From assembly GCA_021234155.1 (NCBI GenBank), contig JAJEKV010000036.1, positions 6,845,079 through 6,909,078 on the forward strand: a DNA stretch of 64,000 nucleotides, given 5' to 3'. The stretch comes from Isoetes taiwanensis (lineage: Eukaryota > Streptophyta > Lycopodiopsida > Isoetales > Isoetaceae). Shown here piece by piece: positions 22,291 through 32,982 of this stretch (its first letter is position 1; each line of letters opens with the position of its first letter). The notes beneath the pieces were generated by a model. The model was not told the origin of the DNA. It did no database searches and was given only the letters and a program-made list of their open reading frames with translations. The translations under genes were made by a program, and so were the position numbers.

Positions 22291-22999
22291 TCACATTTGG
22301 ATGAGTTAGATATTGTAGCAGCAATTAATATGCTTCAATGTAACATTTGATATTACAAAAGCCACAGATGCATTAACATCGCATTTCTTTATAACCTTAA
22401 TGGCCATCTTTTCCTGTAAGATCATAAACTTCTGCTGAACTACAAACAATCAGGTCATTCATCTCCTTGAAGCACTAAGTTCATTGCTAGATGAAACATG
22501 CAAAGCCTCATGATAAAAAATAATGGTAGTAAAGGAGACAATATTTGGATTTGGCATTGCTTGACATTTTTAAGGGTTTTATTTACCCGCTCACAACCAG
22601 TAATCAGAGAATTCCATATAACAAAAGTTCTGAAGCAAAACATGATATCAATATAAGGGGCAAAAGTAAATTGAAGTCATCATTTGAAAATGAAAAGCAA
22701 GATTCATATGTCTGGCTTTGTCGCCCTGTTTATGCAATCAGGAGATGGAAATACAAGAAATGTAATGTGATCATTAGAATGTAAACTACAGATGAACACA
22801 ATAGAGGAACAATATATAAGGAAAATAAAAATATTCATACCACTAATATTATGATGATGCTGATATTATGATATGCTGACAACAATCTCCCATAGATGCA
22901 ACTTTCATCCATTCTTATTCTTATAAAACACTTAATCCTAGATATGCTGAACAATCCCTGATAAGGAACCAAATGCACTGCATAGTTTAAAGAAATACT
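22291..22999. other. No gene seen
   Basis: AT-rich sequence between the terminal inverted region and the PPR fragment. Short open stretches have no recognisable motif. Confidence 0.5.
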
Positions 23000-23161
23000 G
23001 GAAGATTCGATATCATAGCCCATTAAGACATAAGCATGAGAATCTTCTGGATTTGCATGGTATAATTTCTTAAAGCATTTCCATCCTAGTTCTGTTGCGC
23101 CATAAGCTCTGACTTCTAGTTTATCATGGTTTTGATCTCTGAAGACATCTGCAAATTCCAA
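23000..23161 (-). pseudogene. PPR E-domain fragment
   Basis: The - strand encodes a peptide starting near 23161 with ELGWKCFKKLYHANPEDSHA then YVLMGYDI. This resembles the C-terminal E motif of plant organelle RNA-editing PPR proteins (family pattern ELG..A...L..L.P.DSAAYVLLSNIYA). Only about 50 residues are recognisable and no DYW domain follows. The stretch downstream (to 22835) is not PPR-like. It is probably a pseudogene scrap. Confidence 0.55.
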
Positions 23162-23429
23162 AAGTCAATTTGAGAGACAGAAACAAAGTAAAGATGTGAA
23201 TAGGGAAATATCAACATAAACAGAGCATAGATCGAAGATGCTCACATAGAATGCAGTCACAGTTTGGTCTTGCAATAGACAATACCTATCATTCCTTCTG
23301 GTACTATGCTTCTATACACTTGCTGCATGCATGTAAAACGGGATAGGCCAGCTGGGTACTGCTCAAGTTGTCACAGCAAATGACTCTTCTGTTTCCTTTA
23401 GTATTTCAAAATACCTCACACTTTGCGAA

Positions 23430-23640
23430 GCCAAGTTGCTTCACAAGCAGCTTCTATGCAAGCTCTATACTCATCTTGTAGAGCTTTAATTGGCTGCTTT
23501 TTGCTACTCCAGTAACCGTTGAGCAAGGGCTCATTTCCAAAATCCTCCAAATATATAAAGCAATCCAATGTGCATCCAACGGGTCAATCATAAGCCTACT
23601 CACCATTCTAACAGCAAATACCTGATCTTGTACCACTAGG
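23430..23640 (-). pseudogene. Ty1/copia RNase H remnant
   Basis: The - strand shows DQVFAVRMVSRLM then DPLDAHWIALYI, followed in other frames by KKQPIKALQDEYRACIEAAC and EATWLRKV. This is the order of the copia RNase H region (family pattern AVGVVSRFM..P...HW.A......KKQ..VALSSAEAEY.A...A..E..WL). Several frame changes and small deletions break it. No copia LTRs were found nearby. Confidence 0.75.
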
Positions 23641-23869
23641 GCACATTAATCTTACCAACTCCTATAAAATGTTGCATTGCACTTTTCCTCCCTATTGCGA
23701 ATTAGTATCAGTTTACACGGGTGTATTAAACCACTGATTTGCCCTGATCACCTTAAACTTCCCTAGCAAATCTGAAATAGAAATAGTGCAACGGAAGTTT
23801 CACTTAGCATTTGTTTCACTCTTTATTCGGGCCATTGCCCCGCAGCCAGAGACCCCTCAAACTTTGGGA

Positions 23870-25495
23870 GTCATGGCCACAGAAGATGGGCCGGCCTGGA
23901 AAACCCAAGGCGAGGGCCCGCCGCACAAACGGTCCCGATCAGCCATCATGGACCGGGAGAGTCATCCTCCATGAAGAAGGAGGCTCGGGCTAAGGCTAAG
24001 GCCCCTCGCCGAGGCCAGCCCGGCCCGGAAGGGATTAATTGCCGCACCACATAGGAACTCCCGCCGGCAGAAATTGGAGCCACGCCAAAGCGGGAATGGA
24101 GGCTAAAGCGTGCTCAGATTGAGGCTAACAAAGGTCTCGCCTGGCCGGCATGGCGCTGGAGATGGAGTCCTCGGCATCCCATGTGCTCAAAAGGCAAATC
24201 GGGTCGAGAAGGACCGTATCACAGTGCTTGGAGACCCGCGACGCCGCATGTGGAAGATGGCCTTGGCCTTGCACACTTCGAGAGGGCGCGAGGCCGGCAG
24301 AGGTCGCCGACATGCGGGCACCCCAGACTCGTGGTTCATCACTCGACACCATGACACAGAGAGGGAGCGCGCAATGCAGAGACGATGGTCACTGCCGCCT
24401 CGCTTCGGCCGAGGTAGAGGCGCCCACCACCATGGCCGCGGGGAGCCGCGGGCGCTCTTGCGAGCGGCCAGACCGCTTCCGGGATCTTGAGGTAAAGATC
24501 GAACAGCAAGCCGGCCCTCGGCGCCCGGTCTTTGGGGCTCGAGCACGCTCGCTACTGAGCACGGAGCTCCGGGGGTTGCGGGCAGCAGATCCCCCCCGAG
24601 GCGGGGGTCTCCTACCGGGTTCATAGTCGGCTGCGGCCGATGCGGCGAGGGAGATGGCCAAGCGGCGGCGAGGCTGCGCAAGAGCTGTCCCTCCCGACTT
24701 CCACCCGGGGCGAGCTTGGCGGCTCGCACCGGCTATCCCCCGCGCCTCCCCACCGCGGCAGCCACGCCCCGCGCTGGCGCCCGCTCTCCAGCCACTCCCG
24801 CCATCCCAGCCACACTCCAGTCACTCCACGCCATCCCAGCCACCACCACCACCCCCAGGCCTGGGGGACCCGGCCTTAGCCCACCTTGGACCGCGGGCCT
24901 TGAGAACTCCGGGAGGCCAGGCGAGGCCACACATATGGTAGTTCGAGGCATGCGAGCGCCGGGGAGAGTCTCGCCCACCACATCCCAACACACATTCTCG
25001 ATCGGATGACATTCCCGGGCAGTTCACATTTCTCGAGCGGCCGGCATGGGGCTTCGGCCCGGCCCGTGACCGCATTGTCATATTCACGCGGTTGCGGATG
25101 CAGTGCGTGATGCCATATTGCGCCCGAGGCCGGATGTTGAAGGGGACATCCCCTCATGCGTGGGCCGACCTCACACCCGTGCAACAGAGGCACGCACGGG
25201 AGCTTGTCGGGTCGAGGCATTCGCCAACGGGGGGTGCCGCGGAGTTGGTTCGAGGAGGATGCACATTTTCCGGCGACTCGCTATGGCTGGAACCCGCAGC
25301 CCCAACCCACCACAGTACCGCCCCTGGCCCTGCGCTTCTACTACCATCGCCCCCTTCTCCTTCCTACTCCTGCTCCCTCGCGTCTGCCCCCTCCCTCACC
25401 ACATGTCGCCTCCGCTCCATCTACTTCTCCCACTCGGCCTGCTTCCCGCCTCCCCTCATGACTCAGTCAGCGATACCATCCCCGCCGACAAATAG
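23870..25495 (+). pseudogene. LINE-2 ORF1-like region (broken)
   Basis: From ATG 23872 (MATEDGPAWKTQ) onward the region reads as low-complexity sequence rich in Pro, Arg and Gly, with repeated frame changes. From about 24935 it aligns with LINE-3 ORF1 (MVVRG motif, a Phe-Pro motif, then the RNA-binding-like segment around 25060-25290) and ends at a TAG at 25493-25495. ORF1 proteins of LINEs bind the element RNA. Here no single frame covers the domain. Confidence 0.6.
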
Positions 25496-28400
25496 GAATT
25501 GTGCCTCCGGGGTGGTCTCATGGAATTGTCGAGGCTTCCCTTGGCGTATGGGGCGGTCCAACTCGCGGGCGTTCGGTATGGATCTCATCTTCCTCATGGA
25601 GACATGGGAGCATCTTTGAGCACAAGCTACCTGATTTGCCGTTTACCAACATTTCTGGTCTTCAATACCATGACAGACAGGGGGTCATGGGGAGTGGCTT
25701 GCTACCCGGACAACCTTGGCACATTCGGTTACCCTCCGGAAAGACAGACAGACACAACCGGTACTTCGGGTTCGTGGTGCATAATACCGGTGGCAACCCT
25801 TTTTTCTCGGCACTGTTATTTCCCTCACGCAGACAAAGACCTTCTATCGCAGCCACCCGATGCGGATAGGATGGACCCATATGTCGATCTATATGATGAC
25901 ATACAACAAAGATCGCCGGCTGGGTAGGGTCGCCCTTCTTGGAGATTTCAATGCACGGGACGGAGTAAAGCAGCCCATGCGACTTGACCCCTCACCCGAC
26001 GATGTCCTGCAGCCTACGCCCAGAAGTAGCGGCCCACACGGGTCGGATGACGGCCAGTGTCACTCGCTTTGTGCATAGTTGCTCTGCTATGTGGCATTTT
26101 TGACTTGATAATTTGCAATGGCCTTTCACGGTGGCCGATTCTCGCAAGTGCACATGCAGCAGGGACAATCGGGGAGGGTCTAGTGTGGTGGACTATGTGC
26201 TTGTAGTTGCGCAAGATATGCATCTCATCGGTCTTCCGGTGGGCACAGATGACGGGATGAGGAGGTCGACTTCGATCACCTCCCACTTTATTTGGACTGG
26301 TTTGGCGACGCCAGAACCCCCACTATATGCAGCCCCTCGGAGTCCCTCGGTTGAGACTTCGATTATGAGCGTGCAGAGGACTACGCCGATATGCTCATGG
26401 ACGCCCCCGCAATTCGCACCTCCACACTAGAGCGGCGAGCGGACCGGTGACTTCGCTATTGCGGGATGCGGCGGACCGGTGCTGGCGTTCCCGTGCCGCT
26501 CGGGGTCAACAACATTCGCGTAACCGATGGTTTGATGCGGTTAAAAACGCATAGCGGCGGCTTCGGCCACGATACGGATCCAGTACCGCAGCTTGCGGGC
26601 CACCACCGCGATCTGCGCCCATCACGGCGACACACAAAGGCGCGGTACCTTCTCTAACATCGGGGGAGATGTTCGCCTGGCGGACACTCATCCTCGAACC
26701 TTTGGCCTTGAAGTGCCCGAAGGCCCATACCCCGGGGACATCACACCGGGCGTTGGGAGCATTACTTCGGGCGGCTCTATGACCCCGCCCGCCCCCCCCC
26801 GCAGGATGGCCCCATGGTTCTCGTGGGCGAGGATGTTGAGGAGGGGCACGCAGCGGCTAGCTAATGGGAAGGCGGTGACCTCGATGGTATGCGGTAGAGT
26901 TACTCAAAGGTAGGCGAGGCGGCCGCTTGTCTTGGGTCCCTCACTACCACATTCCAGCGAGCATTGCGGGAGGGTTTCCCGGCAATGGACCACAAGCGTG
27001 GGTTGTTCCCATTCACAAGGCGGGCGACCCACACTTATCGCCAATTACCGGACGATCATGGTCGGGCCAAGATTTGCCAAACTGTTGGTCGGCATTCTCG
27101 AAAGCAGCAGCTTGACTCGCTGGGCGGAGGCGGCCGATGTCGCGCCCCCTCACACAAGCAGCGACCCCGCCACTCAACGATTGACCATATCTTTACGGCT
27201 GCGGCATCGCGATTGAAGACGGTAGGAATCATCGGTGGACTTGTATTGTTTGCTTTGTGGACTTCGCAAAGGCTTTTGATACGGTCCCCGAAAAGTAGGC
27301 TAGACTGCGTCAATCGGGGCTCCGCTACCGTGCGTAATGCCATATCTGAGTTGTATGAGAGTTGTTTTGGCGGGATGCGTACCGACGGGCCAAGCATTCA
27401 CCAAGAGTATCGGGGTCCCGCGGTTGCCTCCTCCTCGCCAACACTTTTTGGCCTCTACATTGATCGCTTAGAGCCCCGGCTTCGCGAGCATGGGGGATGG
27501 CATCGGCTTTTGCACCGGGTCATCCGCCAGCTCATCTATGCGGGGCGATGTTGGCCCGCTGGCCCACACCCCGTTTATGCGGTCTCACCCGGATGCCCTA
27601 GACACATTTTGTCGGGCCTACGACATGCTGGCGTCAATCCGCCAAGACCCGGTGGTTCTCATATCCTCTTCCGTCACCCCATGCCTCCTGCACTCACATA
27701 TCGGGGGCCTTTTGTGGGCGTCACGCCCACCTACAAGTACCTAGGGGTGGAGTTCCCCTCCCTCGCTCTCTGAGGCGTCCTATCCGCTATGGTGGTGACA
27801 ACAGTCAAGCGCTTTATGCCATGCGAGAACACATCACCGAGCGAGCTATATGATTGGGGCCATCGGTCACATCTGTTCCGCACCGCGGTCGAGCTTTCCT
27901 TACTTCAGACGGGTCGAGTTTGGGGCCGGTGGCGTCTCTTTGGCGACACGGAATGACTTGGAGCGGTGCGTAAGGCATTTTTAGCACGCAGGACGCAGGG
28001 TGAAACCCCGGTTCCCCTATCGGTCGGGCCGCAGAAACGGATTCTTGCCGCTTCCGGCAGCCCTTGATAGACACATCGCCTATTTTCGAAAGTGGTTACT
28101 ATGGGTGATGCTCGCTCCCGCCTCCGGCTTACACCGCGGGCCATGAGTCCAGCCGCTTAGGGCTGTTGGAGGGGTAAGAGAGATCGTGGTTCGCCCGATG
28201 GAACGTCTGAGAGCACCTGAGATGCGCGTCTGTTTACGCAATGTCGATCGTGGACAGCCGGGGAGTACCTAGATGCTTGTTTCCTTTGGCAAGCTCGGGA
28301 CCCCATTGCTCTAGAGCAGGTCAAAATGGCCCATTACAAGGAGCACATCAACCCCGTGTTAGCTGGGGCCCACAGCCTACCTGCGTTCCCAAATGCCCCG

Positions 28401-28735
28401 GCGGACTCATTGCCTCCATTCGCACGTGCCCACCATCTTCGCATCGAGGCAGGCGGTGGATTGGGGAGCCCCCCGGGACACGAGCTCTGTCGGTCTTTGT
28501 CAAGCGGGTGCCATTGAGGATGAGTCTCACACTTTCCGGAGTTGCCCGGTGTTCCCGTCCGGTCCGGGCGGATCACGCCCCTTAGTGCGGCGGACGTGCC
28601 CTTGCATTTGGCTTGATGAACACACCGTCGATGCGTGCCACAGGGTCATACATCCGGGAGATCTCTTTTGGACTGCGAGGTCACATTTGCCCCGCCGGTT
28701 GTCCGTGACTAGGCACTACGGGGGTGGTGCATGAT
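25496..28735 (+). pseudogene. LINE-2 ORF2: endonuclease / reverse transcriptase (broken)
   Basis: The endonuclease start VVSWNCRGFPW begins just after the ORF1 stop. FLMETWEHL and LLGDFNARDG (at about 25937) are endonuclease motifs. RT blocks follow: VVPIHKAGDPH near 26945-26985, VDFAKAFDTVPEK at about 27250, and LFGLYIDRLE at about 27447. At the YxDD site (about 27533) the reading is LIYAG then a frame change, so the catalytic motif is not intact. A C-terminal segment AIEDESHTFRSCPVF lies at about 28508. Numerous frame changes and stops make it non-functional as read. Confidence 0.8.
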
Positions 28736-28799
28736 TTGTATATATTGGGATGTTTACGCATTTTATATGATTAGCGGTTTTGTCGGCGGCTGATTGCTG

Positions 28800-28952
28800 C
28801 CATGGTTTTTCCCTCGAAAACCCTTCGGGGCGGGGGTTTTTTAATCCGGGCAGTAATCCGCTTGCTGCGTTTTTGTATTGGGTCCCATAGACCGATTGGT
28901 CTCCGTGGACGATAAAAGTACCTTCCTTCCTTCCTTCCTTCCTTCCTTCCTG
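28800..28952 (+). promoter_or_regulatory. LINE-2 3' end: conserved stem-loop and (ttcc)n tail
   Basis: The stem-loop ggtttttccctcgaaaacc lies at 28804-28822. It is followed by a G-rich/T-rich block and gattggtctccgtggacg, then (ttcc)n at about 28920-28950. The same layout occurs at LINE-1 and LINE-3. Such 3' UTR structures are commonly the recognition site for the LINE reverse transcriptase; this role is inferred here. Confidence 0.7.
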
Positions 28953-29664
28953 CTGCCATATCCGGTTGATTCATGCAATATATATCATCTGGTTCTTTTA
29001 TCTAAATCTGTCTGAGATAGATTAAGAGTAACTAGAGGAAAAAATCGACCTTCAGCCATTACCCTGGTGCCCAGAATCGGCCTGTATGAGGGATTCGAGT
29101 CTCCTGGGTCTGAATCGTCTGCCATAGATGGGCAGGACTCTGCCTTTTTCCTTTTGCCCTGCAAAAATTGTAAACGAATTCTTTCTAAGAATGACACATT
29201 AATATTACCCAATAACTAAGAGACTTACTCTTGCCGCTGCAACTCGGGCCCTGTAGAATCAATTAGGGAAAAGTGGAACGGTTTGAAGATTTTGGCATCG
29301 AATTTCTGATCGCAAAATGTAGCATCCACCCTGATTGGCGACCACTGCTTAAAATGTGACAAAAAGGGCTTACAGTTTCATAAGTCCAGATGCCGTCTTA
29401 GGATGACTCAAGACTTCCCAGCTCCATGAAAATCGATCTCAGAACTCATGCAACGTAATTCTTTCTTCTGCAACCCGTCTAATCCCTCCATGGTTCTGCC
29501 ATAGCGAAACCTGGCCTAATCCGAAACCTGGCTTGATCTACCCAAAGGACGGAATCCGAAGGACCCTACTTCTAGGAGAACACTAAAGTGACAGCTCTCG
29601 AGCCTTGCATGCTATATTACAAAGTTTTTTTTTTTTCAAGGAGTTAAACCATTGTCTAAGTGCC
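28953..29664. other. No gene recognised
   Basis: A mixed stretch. On the - strand a short open frame (28985-29212) contains RKKAESCPSMADDSDPGDSN but has no recognisable domain. A run of T's lies at about 29625. Confidence 0.4.
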
Positions 29665-29815
29665 ATAAAAAACAATGAAAGTGTATGCGCACTCTAGATG
29701 TACGCATTATTACATCAATTGAAATACACCACAAAATCATAGCAAAACCTTAGTGAAAAGCATACAAAAATACAAAAGTAACCCCCTGTTATTATGCTAC
29801 ATATTCAAACGCTAC
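29665..29815 (-). repeat. Dispersed inverted repeat, arm 2 (partner 4487-4635)
   Basis: The reverse complement of this stretch matches 4487-4635 over about 140 bases, including the blocks 'taacagggggtt' and 'gcgtacatctagagtgcgca'. See the partner entry. Confidence 0.7.
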
Positions 29816-31611
29816 TGTGAGAGCTTTTGTAAAAGAGGAAAGACCATACAACTTGGAATTTGACATTGAAATGGTCTCATGTGGTGGCTATAAGAACTAT
29901 TTTGACCGAAAATTGAATGTAACAATGTTGACGTATCCATCTCAGACGTGAGAAAGATTCCTGGTGGGTAATTGGACCTTGTACGAAAAACATTACAGAG
30001 AATTAGATAGTAATAAAATGAAGAATGCATAATTTCTTATGTTCTTTTTCTTAGTAATGAATCCTATTGTTTAAATTCGGTTTTTCCGGTACCCCAAAAA
30101 CTTTTTAGATTTTTTTCTTGGATTAGTTTGCTATGGTTTGGGGTTTTTTGGTGGCCGGAATTTTTTCCCGGCTATCCAAAAATCGAAAGAAGTTTTTTAC
30201 GGTCTAAAATTTTAGCTTTCTTAGTTTTCAGTGTATTTCCTCTTTGGGCTCGATTGCACCTGGCAAGAAGGGCCGGCGCATGCCATGCCACGATTGCTAA
30301 CGTCAAACTGTCGATTTATCTTCTCGCAGTCTTCTCCTTCAGCATCTTTACTGGTAATCCAAAATTCATGCGTTTGGATTTCGTGTGATTTGGAAGTTCG
30401 AAATTCTGGGTTTGTATGATCCGGATGACATGGTATGTCGGTGGACGATCTGCATACATGCCACCAAGTTTCCTGCCCAGCGATTGTGAAGACTTAAAGG
30501 GTTTTAAGCATGTTCACATCCATCATAGAGTTGCCATAATCTGTTCAAAGCCACGGTACAGGTCCTATTGTTGATTCTTTGATAAATTAGTTAAGCAAGA
30601 ATTTGGGTCTGACGTTCTTCTCCAATCCTTTGTCTATTTTCTACTCTACATTTGTTCATACATAATCCTATGTCTACTTTTCTAATCTACATTTCTTGAT
30701 ATTTGGATTGCAATGCAGATTGTAGCATTGAAGTTGGAAATGCCGTGTGGTTTTTCTTGGTGTGCATCATGATGCATTATTATGGGTGACTGGGAATTGT
30801 TTTTAGGCCAAGAGCAAGACATAGGTAACTGTTCAACCTAGATTATATAGACACATATACTGTTAAAGCTAGATTATATAGACTATACTTTTATTTGGCT
30901 AAATTATATGGAATATGCTTTTTATTTGGTCTGACATCCATAACCTTCTGTCCATCCAGCTTTTAACCATATCTGCTCTCATTTAGGAAATAAAGGAGGA
31001 CTGGGCCTCTATGATTTCGAAATGAGATATTGGACAAGTTTATGCAGGTGGATTTTGCCCCAATTCTCGGCATGCAGGGCAGGCCATGAAGAATATTTTC
31101 TTGCAAGTTTTGGCCAACCTTCACTATGGACTTCCTAAGCACTGTTTCTGAGAATAAACTCTCTGCCCAGGTAATGCAACACATTGCTGGCACAGAAGAA
31201 CTAATATATGGCCCCAGTTTGTAGGATGAAAGCTGAGTTCAACATTTTCAATCTTACAACACCTTCCTATGTAGCAGCACATTTATAGAGCTCTTTATCC
31301 ATCAGATTAATGATTAAGTCTCTATTACATGAATTTGTTTTCGGCCTTCAAGAACTTAGAGAAACTCATAACAGTGGTTGTGCTTACCATGTGTAGCCAG
31401 CTAGGTTTGTCCCTGATAGTTATATATAGTTAGCTTCATTATTGCTCAGCATATTCTACATTTTATAGCTACAAATATATGCACCATATGAGTATGGGCA
31501 GGTTATCTATTGTTTAAATTTCTGTCTATTGCTTCTAATTTGCCAGCAAGAGCAGCATGCATGGCCTTAGATTTCTGCAGCTTTTTGTGAATCTGGAAGA
31601 TGACTAGGCGC
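29816..31611. other. No gene seen
   Basis: Intergenic or intron-like sequence with short open frames and no recognisable motif. The last eight bases before the hAT element (31612-31619, attatagg) are its target site. Confidence 0.5.
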
Positions 31612-31619
31612 ATTATAGG

Positions 31620-32974
31620 CAGGGTAAAAATTATGAACATCCGTTATTTTTTAAGTTATTAACCATGGGCGATTTTTTAGTATAATTTTATTATTATTAA
31701 TTAATATTTGGGCGATATTCTTTTTATGATAATTTTATATTTATTTTGATGGGCTATTTAATTTTCATAATATTTATTTTCTTCTGTTTTCCTACGACTC
31801 CAATACGCAAATATAAGGTATTGATGTAACCATTTAAAATAACAAATTGTTGTTTCTCACACCATTTAAATGTTAATTGTCATTACCAAAACTTAATTTA
31901 TATTCATACCAAATGCAATATACAGTTTACTTCGTTGTAGTTGCCAAAAATTGGCATTACATGGAACATCACCCTCCATGTCATCACCCGCCATGTCTTC
32001 CACATCAACCATTTTCTCTGATGATGTACTAATTGTTGTTGTGCCTTTTGGATAAACATTTGATACACTTCTCTTTGTGCATGCAGATTTCCATAGTTCA
32101 AATGCCCTATCATAGGGAAAGGTATCATCTAAGTAGCTAGTCTTACACAACTTTATTGTTGTATCTAAATTCTCATCTAATCTGTTGCGAAGCTGGTTCT
32201 TGACAAAGGTCATTGTACTAAATGTCCGTTCATCCTCAATAGAGCCTAATATCATAGTCAAACACAAATTAGCCAACTTAAAATACTCGCCCATAGACTC
32301 TTTCAAGTATGTACTCTCTTCCAAACAACACAATCTAGTTACAGCACCAAATTCTGTAGGTTGGGCAATATCTTGAATTGTAAGGCCATTGTACTGCCAA
32401 ATGTGCCTGATTGTAGATATAAGGCATTAGCATCATCCAAAATCATTCAAACATCATGAACGGTGCTACAACAAGCTCGGTGCTCTAATTCTGCTATGAA
32501 AAATTTGCTTCCAGATCTCTATTTCCTGCAACAAAATCGGCCCACATTCAGGAGACCTAACTCAGATATCGATTCCCTGCAACAAAATCGGCCCATCTTC
32601 AGAAGACCTAACTCAGAAGTAATTGTGCCACGAAAATACCTGATTCGAACCCTAATTTGAAATGCCCTAAATTGAATTTTGGATAATGGTGATAATGGGG
32701 TAGGTTATCACCCCATGAATGTAAGTAATTTTGGGCTATTTCCATTTAACTTATATGTTCAAAAAATCAAATATGGGCTAATCCTTTTTTACAATGCTCG
32801 TAAAGGAACATGACTTGGGTGATTCCCCCTTTTCACATGATAAAAAAGAATTTTATATGGGCGATTGTATCTCTAAAAAATGTGAAATTGATCCTACTAA
32901 TCTGTCAAATCTTAATTAAAAAATTTAAAATAAAATAGCCCGTTTGCGATTAATCGTCCTTAATTTTTACCCTG
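31620..32974 (-). mobile_element. hAT DNA transposon, internally deleted (1355 bp)
   Basis: The ends are exact inverted repeats, CAGGGTAAAAATTA at 31620-31633 and its complement at 32961-32974. The element is flanked by a perfect 8 bp direct repeat, attatagg (31612-31619 and 32975-32982), the TSD length of hAT elements. Inside, on the - strand, is the C-terminal dimerisation region of a hAT transposase. At 1.36 kb it is much shorter than an autonomous hAT, so it is a non-autonomous deletion derivative. AT-rich sequence lies next to both ends. Confidence 0.95.
31893..32333 (-). pseudogene. hAT transposase C-terminal (dimerisation) fragment
   Basis: 146 codons on the - strand contain EYFKLANLCLTMILGSIEDE, RTFSTMTFVKNQLRNRLDEN and LDTTIKLC. 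This is the hAT dimerisation pattern (L...L...P.SS...ER.FS.....K..LRNRL...L). The N-terminal BED zinc finger and the catalytic core are absent. The C-terminal tail is Ser/Thr/acidic. It lies inside the hAT terminal repeats, in line with an internal deletion that spared this end. The short frame may be open but cannot encode an active transposase. Confidence 0.88.
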
Positions 32975-32982
32975 ATTATAGG

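Larger units (their letters stand above)
23780..28952 (+). mobile_element. LINE-2: long, GC-rich non-LTR retrotransposon copy
   Basis: Contains in order an ORF1-like region, an endonuclease start, RT blocks, a C-terminal Cys/His segment, the conserved 3' UTR stem-loop (28804-28822) and a (ttcc)n tail. It aligns with LINE-3 throughout and extends about 1.1 kb further 5'. The left border is uncertain. The copy is visibly more GC-rich than LINE-3 and its reading frame changes roughly every hundred bases, so it is inactive as read. No TSD was identified. Confidence 0.85.

Noticed and set aside
24110-25220. Overlapping long open frames on both strands in the GC-rich LINE-2 region
   Set aside because: High GC content lowers stop frequency in all frames. 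Only the LINE-aligned + strand reading shows recognisable motifs.
30128-30420. Hydrophobic open frames as a membrane protein gene
   Set aside because: Short, without a recognisable family, splice structure or conserved motif; composition alone explains the hydrophobicity.
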